The notes under the pieces: generated by a model | The model's database searches: none | What the model saw: the letters and a program-made list of their open reading frames with translations, nothing else | Told to the model about the DNA's origin: nothing | DNA from: Azophilus sp965221755 | Lineage (GTDB): Bacteria > Pseudomonadota > Gammaproteobacteria > Pseudomonadales > Azotimanducaceae | Reading direction: 5' to 3' | NCBI GenBank assembly: GCA_965221755.1 | Contig: OZ244921.1 | Span: 2,480,001-2,544,000, forward strand | DNA length: 64,000 nt | Made by a program: the position numbers and the translations under genes | In this document: positions 60,656 through 64,000 of the stretch, one piece after another | Position numbering within the stretch: position 1 is the stretch's first letter | Layout of the letters: every line of letters starts with the position of its first letter

Positions 60656-62353
60656 GTGGCCCAAGCCTCCAATCGGGGCGGCGACGCCGCATTCAACCGC
60701 TCGGCGGCCCGGCAGTTGGGGCTGTTCGGCTTGGCCACACTGATTGGGCTGGCGGCCTTGATGTGGGGCCTCAATCTGCTGGCGAGCCTCACCGCCACCG
60801 TCGGCGGGGCGCCGCCGGCGGTGGACGCCGCCAACAACGCCATCACCGTGATGCTGGTCGAGGAGCCGCCGCAGCTGGACAGCACCCGAGCCACCGACCA
60901 AGTCAGCGGCCTGGTGCTCGGCCACGTCATGGAGGGCCTGCTGCGCTACGACCAACGCGGCGAGCTGGCGCCGGGGCTGGCGGAGCATTGGCGGATCGAC
61001 GAGACCGGCGCCGCCTTCCGGCTGCGCGCCGATGCGCGCTGGAGCGACGGGCGGCCGGTCACGGCCCATGATTTCGTGTTCGCTTGGCGCTTGGGCCTCG
61101 ATCCCGCCAACGCCTCCGAGTACGCTTTCATTCTCTACCCCATCAAGAACGGCGAGGCGATCAACCAAGGGCGGCTGCCCCTCACCGATCTCGGCGCCCG
61201 GGCGGTCGATGCGCGGACGCTGGAAGTGGAGTTCGAGCGTCCCATCGCCTTCTTCGACAAGCTCACCGCCTTCGCCACCTACCTGCCCGTGCGCGAGGAC
61301 TTCCACCGGGCCGCCCAAGGCCGCTACGGCGCGGGCGCCGACCAGCTGCTCTACAGCGGCCCCTTCGCCATCACGAGTTGGGTGCATGGCCAATCCCTGC
61401 AGCTGGACAGGAACCCGCACTATTGGGACCAGGCGCGGGTTCGCCTTGACCGCATCAACGTCGGCTACATCACCTCCGACCCCAACACCCGCCTTAACCT
61501 CTTCAAGGACGGGAAGATCGTGATGACGGGGTTGACCGCGGAGAACCTGACCAGCGCCCTTGAGCAGCGCTGGCGCATCCAGCGGTTCATGGACGGCTCG
61601 GTCTTCTACTTGGAATTCAACCACCGCGAGGGCCGGCTGACGCGCAACCTCAATCTGCGCAAGGCGCTGGCGCTGGCCCAGGACCCCGGCGAACTGGTGT
61701 ACAAGGTGACCAAGGCGCCCGGCTACCTGCCGGGCGAGTCCCTGTTCCCGCGCTTTCTCGACGGCGTGAGCGGCAAGTTCCGCGACGAGCATCCGGCCCC
61801 CGTCCGCCAAATGGACCTGCCCGCCGCCCGCGCCCACTTGCGGCAGGCCCGCCGGGAACTCGGCTTGGACGCATTCCCGCCCTTGGTGCTGCTGGCCGGC
61901 GACAACCCGGTCTCCAATGTGCAAACCGAGTACTTCCAAGCGGTTTTCAAGCGGCACTTGGGGCTGGACGTCAAGATCGACAGGCAGATCTTCAAGCAGC
62001 GCTTGGCGAAGATGACCGCTGGGGACTTCGACCTGGTCTTGGCTGGCTGGGGCCCGGACTACAACGACCCGCTGACCTTTGGCGACCTCTTCGCGTCCTG
62101 GAACCTGAACAACAGGGGCCGCTACGCCAGCGCGGCGTACGACCGTCAGGTGCGCATCGCCCAAGGCGCCATGGACGCGCCCACCCGCATGGCCGCGTTT
62201 GCCGAAATGCAGCGCATCATCCATGACGACGTGGTGATCATTCCCAACTACGAGCGCGGCGTCGCCTACGTCACCCACCCTCGGGTCAAGGGCATCGTGC
62301 GGCGCGTGGTCGGAGCGGACACCGACTACACCTACGCTTGGATTGAGCCCTAA
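60656..62353 (+). CDS. oppA: Oligopeptide ABC transporter substrate-binding protein
   Basis: A 565-residue family 5 extracellular solute-binding protein. An N-terminal membrane anchor (LGLFGLATLIGLAALMWGLN, about residues 22-45) replaces a cleavable signal or lipobox. The mature part begins with ITVMLVEEPPQLDSTRATDQ and has the family segments EGLLRYDQRGELAPGLAEHW and LRADARWSDGRPVTAHDFVF. RNPHYWDQARVRLDRI and LAGWGPDYNDPLTF follow. It binds peptides in the periplasm. The start is uncertain: GTG 60656 is the most upstream in-frame codon that keeps the anchor and has a weak ribosome site; ATG 60763 would shorten the anchor. The stop abuts the oppB GTG with no gap. Confidence 0.85.
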   Translation: MAQASNRGGDAAFNRSAARQLGLFGLATLIGLAALMWGLNLLASLTATVGGAPPAVDAANNAITVMLVEEPPQLDSTRATDQVSGLVLGHVMEGLLRYDQRGELAPGLAEHWRIDETGAAFRLRADARWSDGRPVTAHDFVFAWRLGLDPANASEYAFILYPIKNGEAINQGRLPLTDLGARAVDARTLEVEFERPIAFFDKLTAFATYLPVREDFHRAAQGRYGAGADQLLYSGPFAITSWVHGQSLQLDRNPHYWDQARVRLDRINVGYITSDPNTRLNLFKDGKIVMTGLTAENLTSALEQRWRIQRFMDGSVFYLEFNHREGRLTRNLNLRKALALAQDPGELVYKVTKAPGYLPGESLFPRFLDGVSGKFRDEHPAPVRQMDLPAARAHLRQARRELGLDAFPPLVLLAGDNPVSNVQTEYFQAVFKRHLGLDVKIDRQIFKQRLAKMTAGDFDLVLAGWGPDYNDPLTFGDLFASWNLNNRGRYASAAYDRQVRIAQGAMDAPTRMAAFAEMQRIIHDDVVIIPNYERGVAYVTHPRVKGIVRRVVGADTDYTYAWIEP

Positions 62354-63286
62354 GTGCTGCGCTACGGCCTCAAGCGGCTGCTGCAGGGGCTGGTCACGGT
62401 CTTCCTCATCGCTACGGCGACCTTTTTCGCCATGCACAGCGTGCCCGGCGACCCCTTGGCCGGCGACAAGGCGCTGACCGAGCGGATTCGGGCCAATCTG
62501 GAGGCCAAGTACGGCCTCGACCAGCCCTTGATGACCCAGTACGGCATTTTCCTCGGCAACCTGCTCCAAGGCGACTTCGGCATCTCCTACACCCAGGAGA
62601 ACCGCCGGGTGAACGACATCATTCGCGAGCACTTTCCGGTTTCCGCCACCCTCGGCATTCTGGCCGTGGCCTTCGCCGGCCTGGGCGGGGTGCTGTGGGG
62701 GGCGCTGACGGCGCTGTACCGCAACCGCTGGCCGGACATGGCCATCATGCTGGCGGTGATCCTCGGCATCTCGGTGCCGAGCTTCGTGTTCGCGGCGCTG
62801 GGCCAGTTGCTGCTGGTTCAAGTCAACGGCTGGCTCGGCTTCTCCCTGCTGCCGGTGGCGGGCTGGGGCACGGTGGCGCACATGCTCATTCCCTCGCTGG
62901 TCCTGGGATTGGGCACCATGGCCTACCTGACCCGCCTGATGCGCTCCTCCATGCTCGAAATCGTCGGCTCCGACTTCGTGCGCACCGCCAAGTCCAAGGG
63001 TTTGCCGGCGAGCCGCATCTTCACCCACCATCAACTGCGCAACGCCATCCTGCCGGTGGTCACCGTTCTGGGGCCGGCGATTGCCGCCATCGCCACTGGC
63101 GGCTTCGTGGTGGAGATGGTGTTCGCCATTCCCGGCCTGGGGCGCTACTTCGTGCAGGCGGTGCAGCAGCTGGACTACACGGTCATCATGGGCACCACCG
63201 TCTTCTACGGCGCCTTTCTGGTGTTCATGGTGATCGTGGTGGACCTGCTTTACGGCTGGATCGACCCTAGGGTGCGGCTGGAATAG
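62354..63286 (+). CDS. oppB: Oligopeptide ABC transporter permease, OppB type
   Basis: A 310-residue inner-membrane permease with about six helices. The N-terminus YGLKRLLQGLVTVFLIATAT and the PGDPLAGDKAL segment are typical of OppB/DppB. The EAA loop is in VRTAKSKGLPASRIFTHHQL, the cytoplasmic site that contacts the ATPase. The C-terminus GLGRYFVQAVQQLDYTVIMG is also diagnostic. The GTG start directly follows the oppA TAA, so translation is probably coupled. It pairs with OppC downstream. Confidence 0.92.
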   Translation: MLRYGLKRLLQGLVTVFLIATATFFAMHSVPGDPLAGDKALTERIRANLEAKYGLDQPLMTQYGIFLGNLLQGDFGISYTQENRRVNDIIREHFPVSATLGILAVAFAGLGGVLWGALTALYRNRWPDMAIMLAVILGISVPSFVFAALGQLLLVQVNGWLGFSLLPVAGWGTVAHMLIPSLVLGLGTMAYLTRLMRSSMLEIVGSDFVRTAKSKGLPASRIFTHHQLRNAILPVVTVLGPAIAAIATGGFVVEMVFAIPGLGRYFVQAVQQLDYTVIMGTTVFYGAFLVFMVIVVDLLYGWIDPRVRLE

Positions 63287-63302
63287 ATGCGGTTGGAACA
63301 GC

Positions 63303-64000
63303 CATGACCGAGGCCGCCTTCACCGCCGCCGACTTCCAGCCCGCCGCCGCAAGGGATTGCGCGCCAGCGGCTGCGCGCCCGTCGCTTTCCTACTGGCAGG
63401 ACGCTTGGATTCGCCTGAAGGCCAACCGGCGGGCGCTGTTCTCCCTCCACTTGGTGATCGGCCTGCTGCTGTTCACCCTGATCGGCCCCCTGATCTGGAC
63501 CGTCGATCCCTCGCTGCAGGACTTGGAGCAGATCAGCCAGCCGCCGGGCGCTGACCGCAATGCGGTGGTGGTGGCGCCGCACAGCCCTTGGGATGGCGTG
63601 GCCCGCCAGCCAACGGGCGGCGGCCTGGGCCTCGCCGAACCCGCCACGACCCAGTCCGTGCGCCTGGCTTGGGAGCCGCTGCCGGATGCGGCGGGCTACC
63701 GCCTGTACCGCAACCTGTTTGCTGTCGAGCCCGGCCAGCCGCTGGGCCTGCCGCTGTTCGCAACCTTCAACGCCGAGCGGCGGCACTTCGAGGACCGCTT
63801 GGACCTCAAGCCCCGCACCTACCACTACAGCGTGGCGGGGTTGGACGCCCAAGGACGGGTGACCGGCGCCGTGCGCAGCCTGGAGGTGGCGGTGGCCAGA
63901 GTGGTCACTGCCCAGGATGCGGCGGACATCGGCCTTGTGGAGGACGCCGGCCAGCTCAGCCCCGGCGACCGCATCAAGCTGCGGGCGCATCCGCTGGGCA
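63303..64000 (+). CDS. oppC: Oligopeptide ABC transporter permease, OppC type, 3' truncated, with an extra periplasmic domain
   Basis: 232 codons are visible; the gene runs off the window. The start ATG 63303 lies 16 bp after oppB with GGAA upstream. An N-terminal OppC-type cytoplasmic region (SLSYWQDAWIRLKANRRALF) and the first helix (LHLVIGLLLFTLIGPLIWTV) are followed by the conserved periplasmic SLQDLEQISQPPG. Normally the permease helices resume soon after. Here a fibronectin-III-like segment intervenes: SVRLAWEPLPDAAGYRLYRN ... RTYHYSVAGLDAQGRVTGAV, about residues 115-200. The insert should lie in the periplasm, near where OppA docks. Confidence 0.8.

Noticed and set aside
60575..63034. 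819-codon minus-strand frame opposite oppA and oppB
   Set aside because: The plus strand encodes recognisable OppA and OppB; the antisense translation has no family features.

Overview
The window is a high-GC, single-contig stretch from a Gram-negative bacterium. It carries an outer-membrane TonB-dependent receptor, autotransporter beta-barrels, lipoproteins, a SPOR-domain protein, cytochrome b561/c' and Opp-type transport genes. A proteobacterium, most likely a gammaproteobacterium, fits best. This is inferred from gene content only. The load of giant Calx-beta and leucine-rich-repeat surface proteins is the kind seen in host- or particle-associated lineages.

Layout. 1-6.1 kb is metabolic: a 5'-truncated class III aminotransferase, an SDR oxidoreductase, a frameshifted ParE-type toxin relic, and an overlapping hydantoinase/oxoprolinase pair (hyuA-hyuB, minus strand). 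6.1-6.6 kb holds copies of an interspersed hairpin repeat. 6.6-31.85 kb is one enormous minus-strand reading frame of 8,412 codons: signal peptide, non-repetitive N-terminus, a cadherin-like domain, about fifty Calx-beta/Ig-like repeats and a C-terminal autotransporter barrel. A single in-frame TAG at 9770-9772 cuts off the last part. 32.1-36.9 kb is a secreted LRR/Calx-beta/FN3 protein. 37-41 kb is housekeeping: peroxiredoxin, SPOR lipoprotein, HNH nuclease, cytochrome b561 and cytochrome c'. 41.1-47.9 kb is a second large autotransporter. 47.9-49.3 kb is an IS4-family element sitting inside a G/C homopolymer. 49.5-53.5 kb has an M50-like membrane protein, a decayed AAA ATPase/subtilase pair resembling the IetAS defence system, and a TrkA/RCK-type ion-transport protein. 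53.6-60.2 kb is a vitamin B12 uptake and salvage cluster (cobalamin riboswitch, btuB, btuF, btuC, btuD, cobQ, minus strand). 60.6-64 kb is the start of an oligopeptide ABC transporter operon (oppA, oppB, 5' part of oppC).

The most notable structure is at the two autotransporter starts. Each begins with a long poly-C tract (C18 and C14 on the coding strand) directly preceded by an end of the same IS family, whose terminal CAT reads as an ATG on the gene strand. At the second locus the pre-insertion start can be reconstructed beyond the IS: an ATG with a Shine-Dalgarno, followed by codons running into a second homopolymer of 15. Both genes therefore look like phase-variable contingency loci that have become IS targets. 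At the printed tract lengths both are out of frame with the IS-proximal ATG.

The other candidate novelty is a family of at least eight intergenic repeats (near 6.26, 6.35, 6.43, 36.98, 49.40, 53.53, 60.26 and 60.38 kb). They have a conserved hairpin core with a compensatory base change, a conserved tail, and in most copies a 5' hairpin whose sequence varies while its pairing is kept. No tRNA, rRNA or CRISPR array was seen.
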